NCBI RefSeq assembly: GCF_003633615.1
Contig: NZ_RBKU01000001.1
Span: forward strand, 1,798,001 to 1,862,000
Direction of reading: 5' to 3'
Length of the DNA: 64,000 nucleotides
From: Mucilaginibacter gracilis
GTDB taxonomy: Bacteria > Bacteroidota > Bacteroidia > Sphingobacteriales > Sphingobacteriaceae
Under the pieces are notes generated by a model. That model saw only the letters and a list, made by a program, of their open reading frames with translations, made no database searches and was not told the DNA's origin. The position numbers and the translations under genes are program-made. Numbering within the stretch: position 1 is the first letter of the stretch; every line of letters begins with the position of its first letter. Positions 25,215 to 33,217 of the stretch are shown here, piece after piece.

Positions 25215-26705
25215 ATGAAAAAAATATATATAACATTACCTCTTATTCTTGCTCTGGTAACCATATCGGGTTGTAAGAAATTTTTGGAAACCGCGCCTGA
25301 TATGCGGACGCAATTAACTACACCGGCTAAAGTAGGTGAGCTTTTAGTAACCGCCTACACACAGGCTGATTATGCAACATTTACAGATGCAGCATCAGAT
25401 AATGCCGAAGATAAAGGTGCATTGGCATCGAGCATAGTGATTGACCCGATGAACGGAAATGCTTATTTGTGGCAAGACGTACAAAGCAAGGATCCGGGTT
25501 CGCCAACCTATTTCTGGAATGCAAGTTATGCCGCTATAGCTGCCGCCAATGCTGCGCTTAAAGCTATAGCGGAGGCTCCCGATCAAACTCCTTATCTTGC
25601 TTATAAAGGTGAGGCTTTGGTTGCACGCGCTTACGCGCACTTTATGCTGGCCATATTTTTTGCTAAACTTTATGATCCGGCAGGTGCAAACGATTCTCCG
25701 GGTATACCATACGTAACTACTCCCGAAACAGTAGTTTTTGGGCAGTACTCACGCGGTACCGTTGCATCAACCTGGGCATCTATCGAAGCCGATTTATTGG
25801 CTGGTTTGCCTTTAATAAAGGATGTTACTTACTCGGTGCCTAAATACCACTTTACTACCAGGGCGGCCGATGCATTTGCTGCACGCTTTTACCTGTTTAA
25901 AAAAGATTATGCCAAAGTAATTAGCTACACTAATGATGCATTCCCTAATAACACTATAGCAACCTATTTAAGGCCTTGGAATACTACCTACAAAAGCGTA
26001 TCGGCAGATGCCTTGATGGTATTGTTTACCCAGGCATCTCAACCGCAAAATTTGTTGTTAACAGAGGCTCCTTCGGTTTGGGCGCGTAATTTCCCTTTTT
26101 ACCGTTACGGAATGGGTTTAACTGAGAATGCCTATTTTAACACTCCGCTGCCTACCGCATCGGCAACTGTTAATGGCTTAACCGCCGAGGTTGTTTACTA
26201 CTACAACGTGCCTAACTACACGCTGTTAAAGTTTAACGAGTTGTTTGTACGGGCAAACGCCAATGCTACTATTGGTACACCCTACACCATTATGCCTCAA
26301 TTTACTACCGACGAAATGTTAATGGAGAGGGCAGAGGCTTATGCAAACTTAGGGCAAAGCGATTTAGCTTTAGCAGATATCAATACTTTTTTAAGCACCC
26401 GCTTAACATCGTACAACGCTACAACAATGGCAATTACTTATGCTAAAATTGCTACTGCTTTTAGTACAACCGATGTTAAACAGGGTTTGATAGCTTGTAT
26501 TTTAGATTTTAAGAAAAGAGAATTTATGCAGGAAGGCGGTGTACGCTGGTTTGATGAGATACGCCTTAACTTGCCGGTTACACATAACATTAAGGCGGTT
26601 GATAATACAAGCACATACGTAACATTGCCAGCGGGCGATCCGCGCCGTTTGTTTCAGCTTCCGGCTGAGGTTACATTGTCTGGCGTAGCACAAAATCCAC
26701 GTTAA
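25215..26705 (+). CDS. SusD/RagB-family surface lipoprotein
   Basis: A 496-residue substrate-capturing lipoprotein with lipobox Cys20 (ISGC, followed by KKF). Helical TPR-like SusD fold with family traits: an early LETAPDMRTQL segment, AYAHFMLAIFFAKLYDP (the typical RAxAYFxLxxxFGxpY block) and a C-terminal REFMQEGGVRWFDEIRLN block. It acts as the lid of the SusC pore encoded just upstream and binds the ligand at the cell surface. It is shorter than many glycan-binding SusD proteins. It is cotranscribed with the zinc lipoprotein gene 17 bases downstream. Confidence 0.93.
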   Translation: MKKIYITLPLILALVTISGCKKFLETAPDMRTQLTTPAKVGELLVTAYTQADYATFTDAASDNAEDKGALASSIVIDPMNGNAYLWQDVQSKDPGSPTYFWNASYAAIAAANAALKAIAEAPDQTPYLAYKGEALVARAYAHFMLAIFFAKLYDPAGANDSPGIPYVTTPETVVFGQYSRGTVASTWASIEADLLAGLPLIKDVTYSVPKYHFTTRAADAFAARFYLFKKDYAKVISYTNDAFPNNTIATYLRPWNTTYKSVSADALMVLFTQASQPQNLLLTEAPSVWARNFPFYRYGMGLTENAYFNTPLPTASATVNGLTAEVVYYYNVPNYTLLKFNELFVRANANATIGTPYTIMPQFTTDEMLMERAEAYANLGQSDLALADINTFLSTRLTSYNATTMAITYAKIATAFSTTDVKQGLIACILDFKKREFMQEGGVRWFDEIRLNLPVTHNIKAVDNTSTYVTLPAGDPRRLFQLPAEVTLSGVAQNPR

Positions 26706-26722
26706 TCAAAAATTAAGTACAC

Positions 26723-28075
26723 ATGAAAAAGATATTCAAAATTAGTTTACTTGCAATTATTGCATTGGGAACTTTGGTAACATCTTGTAAAAAAGACGAA
26801 ACCCTAAATGCTGATTTAAGTGCCTTAGACCGATCGGTTATCATCAACACAGCACTTGATAATTGGTTGGATGCTAATTATTTAACTCCGTATAACATCC
26901 AGGTAAAATACCGTTGGGATGCTTACGAAGACGATTTGAGCAAGGACTTGGTTCCACCAAAGGAATCACAGGTACAACCAACTATGGAAGCCGTAAGAGA
27001 TATATGGATTAAGCCATATGAGGCTGTTGGCGGTGCAACCTTTATGAAGATTAACACACCAAAACAATTTTACCTGGTAGGTAGCCCGTCGTACAATGAC
27101 GATGGTACAATTACCCTGGGTACAGCCGAAGGTGGTAAAAAGATTACCCTTTTTGTAATTAACAACTTTACAAAAAGCAATGCTGCCAACACTCAGGAAA
27201 TGATGCACGTTATTCACCATGAGTTTACGCACATCTTAAACCAAAAGATAGCTTACGATCCGGCATTTAAATTGGTTACCCCTAACGGTTATACCGGTAA
27301 CTGGAATTTGATAAGCACTGCTACTGCACGATCGACCGGTTTTATTACAGCTTATGCCCAGGCCAGCCCGATAGAAGATTTTGCCGAAATGACCTCTATA
27401 ATGCTTACCCAGGGTAAATATAAATATGATGCTATAGTAAACGCTTTGGCAACCTCGCCTAAGGCTTTATTGCGCCAAAAGGAGCAATACGTAGTAACGT
27501 ATTTTAAAGCTGCCTGGAATATTGATTTTTATGCCTTGCAGACTCAGGTATCTACAGCTTTAGATAACAATGCTTCGGCTTTAAATACAGTGCTGGGTAT
27601 TGGCAAAGCGTACACATCTTTTGCAAGTACCCCGCTTACAACAAATGCTTTAACTCCGCAATCTGCCGACTTTTTAACACAGTGGAACACATCTAAAACC
27701 GCATTAGCCGCTCAGGGTTATACTTTGGCTTCATATTCGTTTTTATTTGGGTTAGGTACCGTAACAACAGTAAGATATACATTTACCTCTGGCGCAAATA
27801 CCTATAATGGTGATGCCGATTACAACTTGACTACCGATGCAAACGGCGTAAGTAAATTTACTTTAATCTCCCCGCAGCCTACGGGCACTACTTATGGCAA
27901 CTATGGGGTAATTAAAACGGCTACAACGGCGGTAACAAACTACATCATCAACAATACCTTTAAAATAGATTACGCGGTAACTAATCCATTAGGTACAAAA
28001 GGTTTGGCCGGTGCTATTGGTACGTTTTATAAATCAACCGATGCTACATCGTACATGATAGGTACATTGAACTAA
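26723..28075 (+). CDS. Substrate import-associated zinc metallohydrolase lipoprotein
   Basis: A 450-residue lipoprotein (lipobox TSC, Cys22, then KKDE). It carries a zincin motif HEFTH (His166, Glu167, His170) inside VIHHEFTHILNQ, fitting the lipoprotein family with HExxH found beside SusC/SusD pairs. An acidic third ligand may lie in the downstream SPIEDFAEMTSIM segment (inferred). The predicted site is the outer membrane surface or periplasm, where it would process a peptide or protein before or after import. It stands third in the SusC-SusD-metallohydrolase-DUF4302 order that typifies this non-glycan uptake system. The true substrate is unknown. Confidence 0.88.
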   Translation: MKKIFKISLLAIIALGTLVTSCKKDETLNADLSALDRSVIINTALDNWLDANYLTPYNIQVKYRWDAYEDDLSKDLVPPKESQVQPTMEAVRDIWIKPYEAVGGATFMKINTPKQFYLVGSPSYNDDGTITLGTAEGGKKITLFVINNFTKSNAANTQEMMHVIHHEFTHILNQKIAYDPAFKLVTPNGYTGNWNLISTATARSTGFITAYAQASPIEDFAEMTSIMLTQGKYKYDAIVNALATSPKALLRQKEQYVVTYFKAAWNIDFYALQTQVSTALDNNASALNTVLGIGKAYTSFASTPLTTNALTPQSADFLTQWNTSKTALAAQGYTLASYSFLFGLGTVTTVRYTFTSGANTYNGDADYNLTTDANGVSKFTLISPQPTGTTYGNYGVIKTATTAVTNYIINNTFKIDYAVTNPLGTKGLAGAIGTFYKSTDATSYMIGTLN

Positions 28076-28092
28076 CACTAAAAATTTAAAAT

Positions 28093-29424
28093 ATGAAGAA
28101 ATATCTAATATATACAATGCTCGCGCTAACCGTATTTACTGCTTGTAAAAAGAGTAATACTGTAGCTACGCAAGATTTGCCAGAGGTAAGAGTGGCTGCA
28201 ACCCTTTCTGCTTACAGCAAAACCCTTACCGGTAGCTCAAACGGCTGGAAAGCGTTTTTATATCCATACGGTGGTGGCGTTTATTTATTCTCGATGAAGT
28301 TTGGTACCAATAACCGTGTTACCATGCTTTCGGACATTAATGCAACAACATCTAGCACACCTGCCGAAAGCTCTTATTTGATAAGGCAACAACAGGCTCC
28401 GTCGTTATTGTTTGATACTTACAACTATATCCATTTACTGGCCGATCCAGATCCATCTGTTAACGGTGGTTTGGCAGGCGAGGGTGCTTACTCTGATTTT
28501 GAATTTTACATTGATAATGTAAAGGGCGATACTGTAAACCTTATTGGTAACAGGCTGGGAAGCAAAATGATGCTCGTTAAAGCTGCAAGTGCAAGTGATT
28601 TTACCACTTTTACTACCGGTACTAACGATTTTATAGGCAAGTTTTCGCAACTAAGAACCTATTTTAAAAGAGTAACCATAGGTGGTGTTGATTGCGAGGT
28701 TAAATTGGATATTGCAAACAAAATACTAACCTTTAGCTACCTTGATGCAAGCGGAAATTTAGCCAAAGTATCTGGTCAGTTTTTTGTTGATGGTACAAAC
28801 TCCAGCTTAGTTTTTGTTAAGCCTTTTACAATTGGTACGGTTTTAGTAAGTTCAATCAAATCTTTTGCTATTGATGCTACCAACCACGTTTTTAGTTGCA
28901 CAATTAACGGAACCGGTTATTCAATCCGTGAGGCTATAACACCCCTTAAGTTAGATTTAACTGCTGCGCAGAGATGGTATAATCAAATGGCCATCAACTC
29001 TAACGGTACATGGACATCTACTACGGCATTCCATTACGGTGTTGACGATTATTGCGGCTTTAAAAACATAACCGGCTATTCAAGCCTTTGGTATGCAGGG
29101 CCGGTAGTTTTTGGTGGAACAAGTGAAGGCCTTATTGCATTTGTTAATAGTGCTTTATCATCGCCCTATGCTTTATCAAAAGTGCCGTTTACGGTTAATG
29201 CCGGTATAGCCCGCTTTACCCTTTTAACTAATGCAGGCACTTTTACCGCAGCAACCAATCAGGCAATAGCCATGACATCGGCACGAAACCTGCTTTATGG
29301 CGGTGCTGTAGTTGGCAACTTCCAGGACTGGTATTTAATTCAAACAGATGCCGGTGGTATTAATTATGACATGGTGCGCGCAACAGACGCACAGGTGTGG
29401 ATAAGCTGGAAACCAAGAAGCTAA
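28093..29424 (+). CDS. DUF4302-type lipoprotein
   Basis: A 443-residue lipoprotein with lipobox TAC (Cys18, followed by KKSN). Its start after the lipobox, LPEVRVAATLSAYSKTLTGSSNGWKAFLYP, matches what I recall of DUF4302 proteins, which accompany SusCD and the HExxH lipoprotein. The rest is beta-rich with no catalytic motif, suggesting a ligand-binding surface accessory protein. It is the last gene of the operon and is followed by a rho-independent terminator. Confidence 0.8.
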   Translation: MKKYLIYTMLALTVFTACKKSNTVATQDLPEVRVAATLSAYSKTLTGSSNGWKAFLYPYGGGVYLFSMKFGTNNRVTMLSDINATTSSTPAESSYLIRQQQAPSLLFDTYNYIHLLADPDPSVNGGLAGEGAYSDFEFYIDNVKGDTVNLIGNRLGSKMMLVKAASASDFTTFTTGTNDFIGKFSQLRTYFKRVTIGGVDCEVKLDIANKILTFSYLDASGNLAKVSGQFFVDGTNSSLVFVKPFTIGTVLVSSIKSFAIDATNHVFSCTINGTGYSIREAITPLKLDLTAAQRWYNQMAINSNGTWTSTTAFHYGVDDYCGFKNITGYSSLWYAGPVVFGGTSEGLIAFVNSALSSPYALSKVPFTVNAGIARFTLLTNAGTFTAATNQAIAMTSARNLLYGGAVVGNFQDWYLIQTDAGGINYDMVRATDAQVWISWKPRS

Positions 29425-29458
29425 TTCCTTTTAATAGTTAATTATATTACAGTTAATG

Positions 29459-29493
29459 AGGCCCCAATCCTGCAAAGGACGGGGCCTTTTTTT
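29459..29493 (+). terminator. Terminator of the FecI/FecR-SusCD operon
   Basis: A stem AGGCCCC (29459-29465) / GGGGCCT (29481-29487), with extra inner pairing, is followed by a run of T. It closes the sigma-FecR-SusC-SusD-metallohydrolase-DUF4302 transcription unit about 35 bases after the last stop. Confidence 0.85.
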
Positions 29494-29601
29494 GTGGAAT
29501 TAGCTTTTGCGAAGTTTGTTGAACGGGCAGTCAAATATCAGTTATTCAGCATTTTAGGCACTATTTATAAAATTTAGCGGTACGGGTTTTTGGTGTGAAG
29601 T

Positions 29602-29636
29602 TTGTTAATGCTTTGTTAATTAATCTATTATATTTG
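29602..29636 (+). promoter_or_regulatory. Putative promoter of the unknown lipoprotein
   Basis: TATATTTG (29629-29636) matches the TAnnTTTG -7 consensus, with a TTG 24 bases upstream (29602-29604), a little longer than optimal. It lies between the preceding terminator and the next gene, consistent with that gene being a separate transcription unit. Confidence 0.4.
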
Positions 29637-29689
29637 TTTTACCCTATAATTGATTTATAACAAATTGACAAAACCACACCCTGATAAGC

Positions 29690-30661
29690 ATGAACAAAAA
29701 ATTGATTCTGTTTGCAATGGCTCTTTTGGCCGTTATGGCGTTTGCATGCAACAAAAAACAAACTACCGATGGCTCCGCTAACGACACCATTACCACACCC
29801 ATAACTTACACCGGAACGGGCTCGGTAACCCAGGGTTTAGGTATTAAAGCAATAAACAGTTTGTATAATTGTTCGGGCGGGCGGGTAACGTCTGTTGGTG
29901 CAATAACCTCAAGCGACGGCAAAATTTGGACGGTTCCCGCCGATGTTGCTTTTTCTAATTCGCCTAAATTGCCCGATTTGTATAACGAATGTAATGGCAA
30001 AACACCGGCTTCTATCTCGGCAGTGGATACAACCAACGTGCCGGTTACTGTTATCGATCCGGATGGCGTAATAGTAAGCGGCTATATTTTTTGCGATAAT
30101 TATTTTGAGTTGTATATCAATGGCAAATTGCTGGGGGTTGATGCTGTGCCCTATACGCCATTTAATTCGTGCTTTGTTAAGTTTAAGGCCAGGCGCCCTA
30201 TTAAGTATGCCGTTAAACTGGTTGACTGGGAAGAGAACATGGGCATTGGCAGCGAAAATAACGGTACCGACCCTTTACACCCCGGCGATGGTGGCTTTAT
30301 TGCCAAATTTAGCGATGGCACACAAACCGGTTCGGCTTGGAAGGCCCAGGTGTTTTATATTGCGCCTCTGGCCGACCCTAATTGCATTACCGAAAACGGA
30401 TCTGCCCGCACATCAGCAGGTTGCAATTTACCCGCAAGTGCATCTAAAGCTTATGCATTGCACTGGGCCTTGCCTGCCACATGGTACAGTGCCGATTATA
30501 ACTTTAGTAGCTGGCCGGCGGCAACCACGTATTCAAATACGGTTGTGGGCGCAAAAGAGCCTTATACCAATTTTGCACCGCAGTTTGGTGCGGCGCAATT
30601 TATATGGTCGAGCAATTTAGTTTTAGATAATTTGGTTTTGCTGAGGTTTACCGGCAATTGA
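29690..30661 (+). CDS. Hypothetical lipoprotein
   Basis: A 323-residue lipoprotein (lipobox AFAC, Cys20, followed by NKKQ). I do not recognise the family. After a Thr-rich linker the sequence is beta-rich, with a conserved-looking centre: DPDGVIVSGYIFCDNYFELYINGKLLG resembles the carbohydrate-binding or jelly-roll style of secreted Bacteroidota proteins, followed by KFKARRPIKYAVKLVDWEENMG. Seven cysteines follow the lipobox, several in pairs. It lies between two terminators and has its own candidate promoter, so it is probably a single-gene unit and not part of the upstream uptake operon, though it might serve it. Confidence 0.7.
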   Translation: MNKKLILFAMALLAVMAFACNKKQTTDGSANDTITTPITYTGTGSVTQGLGIKAINSLYNCSGGRVTSVGAITSSDGKIWTVPADVAFSNSPKLPDLYNECNGKTPASISAVDTTNVPVTVIDPDGVIVSGYIFCDNYFELYINGKLLGVDAVPYTPFNSCFVKFKARRPIKYAVKLVDWEENMGIGSENNGTDPLHPGDGGFIAKFSDGTQTGSAWKAQVFYIAPLADPNCITENGSARTSAGCNLPASASKAYALHWALPATWYSADYNFSSWPAATTYSNTVVGAKEPYTNFAPQFGAAQFIWSSNLVLDNLVLLRFTGN

Positions 30662-30696
30662 GGCATTAGCCAGCCAACAGCCATGATGTACAGCAT

Positions 30697-30730
30697 AACA
30701 AAGCACCTGCCCAAATACAGGTGCTTTGTT
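30697..30730. terminator. Bidirectional terminator between convergent genes
   Basis: A perfect 13-bp stem AACAAAGCACCTG / CAGGTGCTTTGTT (30697-30709 and 30718-30730) with an 8-nt loop lies between the plus-strand lipoprotein and the minus-strand TonB gene. It can terminate from both sides. Confidence 0.8.
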
Positions 30731-30746
30731 ATTTTAAGGGCACTTG

Positions 30747-31577
30747 TTATTCGGCGAGGCTAAAGTTTACCGGTACGGTAAATTGTACACGCACGGGTTT
30801 GCCATTTTGGATACCGGGTTTCCAGTGTGGCGATATTTTGAGTACACGGGCGGCCTCTTCGCCGAGCCCGCTTCCAGGGTCGCGAATTATTTTCATGTCG
30901 GTTAAACTGCCGTCCCGTTCCACAATAAACTGTAAAAACACACGGCCTGTAACACCGTTTTCTTTAGCTACAGCCGGATAACGGATATGATCGGTTAAAA
31001 ACTTGCCGAACGCTCCTTCACCGCCGGGGAATGTAGGTTGTATCTCAACAGCAACAAAAGGTGCATCGTTATTTGTGCTTTCGGTAACTCCTTTTACATC
31101 GGCGGGGCCAACATTTTCGTCTATGGCAATTGTACCATCTTTGGATCCTTTAATATTCTCCTGGCCTAAATCGACTTTAGCTACCTGTGTTTCGGTCGGC
31201 GGATCCTCGTGGGCCTCAACGTCCGGGCGCACAACAGGGGGCGGAAATCTGATCACATCGTGCAACGACTTAACCTGCCTTTCTTGTACTGGCGGCGGAG
31301 GAATTACTTTTGTTTGTTCAATTGGCGGCGGCGGATATAGTTTTACCTCGATGGCGTTAACAGGTACATCGGCTTTGGGTATAAAGTTTTGTACCCAGTT
31401 AATAATAGTTGGCAGTGCCAGTACAAAAACAAAGGCGCTTGCGGCAATAATAAGCGCGCGGTTAGTGTTGCTGGCATTTTGCTTACGCAACTGGTAAGCA
31501 CCATAATCCTGATTGCGGTTTTTGAAGATAATATCAGTCCACTGCGGGCTCATGATATTTAAGTTTGATCCTAACAT
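30747..31577 (-). CDS. TonB family energy transducer (copy 1)
   Basis: A 276-residue TonB protein. The start is placed at the ATG giving MLGSNLNIMS because the tandem paralogue begins the same way. A short cytoplasmic part with QDYGAYQLRKQNASNTNRAL precedes one membrane helix (about 48-68), a proline-rich periplasmic span (PPPPIEQ...IPPPPVQ) and the TonB C-terminal domain (about 185-276, FPGGEGAFGKFLTDHIRYP, then GRVFLQFIVERDGSLTDMKI). It passes proton-motive energy from an ExbBD complex to outer membrane receptors. It is the downstream member of a tandem duplicate; the paralogue lies just upstream with a 55-base gap. Confidence 0.9.
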   Translation of the reverse strand: MLGSNLNIMSPQWTDIIFKNRNQDYGAYQLRKQNASNTNRALIIAASAFVFVLALPTIINWVQNFIPKADVPVNAIEVKLYPPPPIEQTKVIPPPPVQERQVKSLHDVIRFPPPVVRPDVEAHEDPPTETQVAKVDLGQENIKGSKDGTIAIDENVGPADVKGVTESTNNDAPFVAVEIQPTFPGGEGAFGKFLTDHIRYPAVAKENGVTGRVFLQFIVERDGSLTDMKIIRDPGSGLGEEAARVLKISPHWKPGIQNGKPVRVQFTVPVNFSLAE

Positions 31578-31632
31578 GGTTTTTATATTTAAATGATACG
31601 TTTTAATTGATTTGGCGGTATGGTTAAAAATT

Positions 31633-32454
31633 TTATTCGGCAAGGTTAAAAGTTATGGGTATGGTAAATTGCACGCGCACGGGTTTGCCGTTTTGAATGC
31701 CGGGTTTCCAACGGGGCGATGTTTTAAGTACACGGGCAGCTTCTTCGCCAAGCCCACTGCCGGGATTGTTGATGATTTTCATATCGGTTAAACTGCCATC
31801 TTTTTCAACCACAAACTGCAGGAAAACGCGGCCTGATATGTTGTTTTCTTTAGCTACAGCAGGGTAACGGATATGGTCGCTCAAAAACCTGCCGAAGGCT
31901 GCTTCTCCGCCCGGAAACGTGGGTTGAATTTCGGTAGTGATAAAAATATCCTGGGAATTATCGCGGTGTTCGGTGCTACCGGGAGTTTCTTTTGGCCCTG
32001 CTATCTCATCAATAACCGGCGATGCATCCAACTGGCCCTTTATGGTTTGTGGCCCCGGGTCGGCTTTTTCTAGTTCTTTATCCGTTGGCGGGGTTTCGGT
32101 TGCGCCCGGTTTAACTACGGGCGGGAAATCTCTAATCATATCATGCTGGGCCCTTACCTGTTTTTGCGGTTGCGCCTTTATAATTTGCGGCTTTTCAATT
32201 TTTATAGGGGGCTCTATTAAATAGTCATGTACGGTGTATATTTCGTCGGCTTTTGGGGTAAAGTGGTTTATCCAGTTAATTATGGTTGGCAAAGCCAGGG
32301 CCAAAACAAATATACTTGTAGCTATGGCCAGCGCGCGGTTGGTGTTGTTGGCATTTTGTTGGCGCAATTGGTAGGCGCCGTAAGCCTGGTTGCGGTCCTT
32401 AAAAACAACATCTGTCCACGCGGTGCTGTTAATGTCTAAATTTGATCCTAACAT
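31633..32454 (-). CDS. TonB family energy transducer (copy 2)
   Basis: A 273-residue TonB protein, clearly a paralogue of the downstream gene: the same N-terminus (MLGSNLDIN), the same membrane helix and a C-terminal domain almost identical over its last 90 residues (FPGGEAAFGRFLSDHIRYP). The periplasmic span differs most: it lacks the PPPP clusters and carries KIEKPQIIKAQPQKQ, so the two copies may reach different receptors or span different distances. The open frame extends 52 codons upstream, but that stretch is promoter-like leader. The gene diverges from the ECF sigma gene. Confidence 0.9.
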   Translation of the reverse strand: MLGSNLDINSTAWTDVVFKDRNQAYGAYQLRQQNANNTNRALAIATSIFVLALALPTIINWINHFTPKADEIYTVHDYLIEPPIKIEKPQIIKAQPQKQVRAQHDMIRDFPPVVKPGATETPPTDKELEKADPGPQTIKGQLDASPVIDEIAGPKETPGSTEHRDNSQDIFITTEIQPTFPGGEAAFGRFLSDHIRYPAVAKENNISGRVFLQFVVEKDGSLTDMKIINNPGSGLGEEAARVLKTSPRWKPGIQNGKPVRVQFTIPITFNLAE

Positions 32455-32644
32455 GGTTTCCTGGTTTATGGTAAAATATATTGGTTTAACAGTTGTGCAA
32501 TTTTGGCGCTGGCGGCATCTATAAAACAGGTGCCGTGGTTTGCAAATTATTTTAGCGTTTACAATTGCCGGTGTTTGTAAGTATGATGCGGCCCGAAAAC
32601 AGATTTCCATAAACCAGTAAAAAAATTTATTTTACCCATCTGTA
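32455..32644. other. Divergent promoter region, TonB versus ECF sigma
   Basis: A 190-base region between the divergent TonB and ECF sigma genes. It must hold promoters for both directions, but neither direction has a clear TAnnTTTG match. This would fit recognition by an alternative sigma factor, possibly the one encoded next door (inferred). Confidence 0.4.
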
Positions 32645-33217
32645 ATGAAGTTTTTAAAAGGCCCGAAGAAAGCGGTTGAAGAAGATGACGAAGAGCTATT
32701 GCAAAGCTATCGCGATAGCGGCAACCTGGCCGTACTGGCGCGTTTATACGAAAGGTACATGAGCCTGGTATATGGCGTTTGCCTAAAGTATTTAAAAGAC
32801 GAAGAGCTGAGTAAAGATGCCGTAATGCAGATATTTGAGCAACTGTTGGTAAAGGTTAACCGTTACCAAATTAAACAGTTTAAAAGCTGGCTTTACACCC
32901 TGAGCCGTAACTTTTGTTTGATGCAGTTAAGGGCAGATAAAAAGTGGGAGCAGGAAAGTTTAGATGAAGTTATGGAATTGGCCGTAGATTTGCATCCTGA
33001 ATATGAGGACCTGCAAGACGATTTGCTGGCATTGGAACGTTGTAAGAATAAGTTACCCCCGGCACAAAAGGTAACCATTAATATGTTTTATATTGACGAG
33101 AAGTGCTACAAGGAAATAGCCGACAATACGGGCTACACCTTGAACGAAGTAAAAAGCTATATCCAAAATGGAAAGCGTAATTTGAAGATTTGTTTAGAAA
33201 AAAACCGTGAGCATTAA
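32645..33217 (+). CDS. ECF-type sigma-70 factor
   Basis: A 190-residue RNA polymerase sigma factor. Region 2 (about 20-95) shows YERYMSLVYGVCLKYLKDEELSKDAVMQIFEQL, then the promoter-melting part FKSWLYTLSRNFCLMQLR. Region 4 (about 125-180) shows KVTINMFYIDEKCYKEIADNTGYTLNEVKSYIQNGKRNL. An acidic patch (EEDDEELL) lies near the N-terminus. The gene overlaps the next one by 11 bases, so sigma and its probable anti-sigma are translationally coupled. It is divergent from two TonB genes. The regulon is unknown. Confidence 0.92.
   Translation: MKFLKGPKKAVEEDDEELLQSYRDSGNLAVLARLYERYMSLVYGVCLKYLKDEELSKDAVMQIFEQLLVKVNRYQIKQFKSWLYTLSRNFCLMQLRADKKWEQESLDEVMELAVDLHPEYEDLQDDLLALERCKNKLPPAQKVTINMFYIDEKCYKEIADNTGYTLNEVKSYIQNGKRNLKICLEKNREH

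Noticed and set aside
32455..32610. 52-codon extension of the second TonB gene
   Set aside because: The paralogue starts at the equivalent MLGSNL Met; the extension is leader sequence rich in Cys and Arg.
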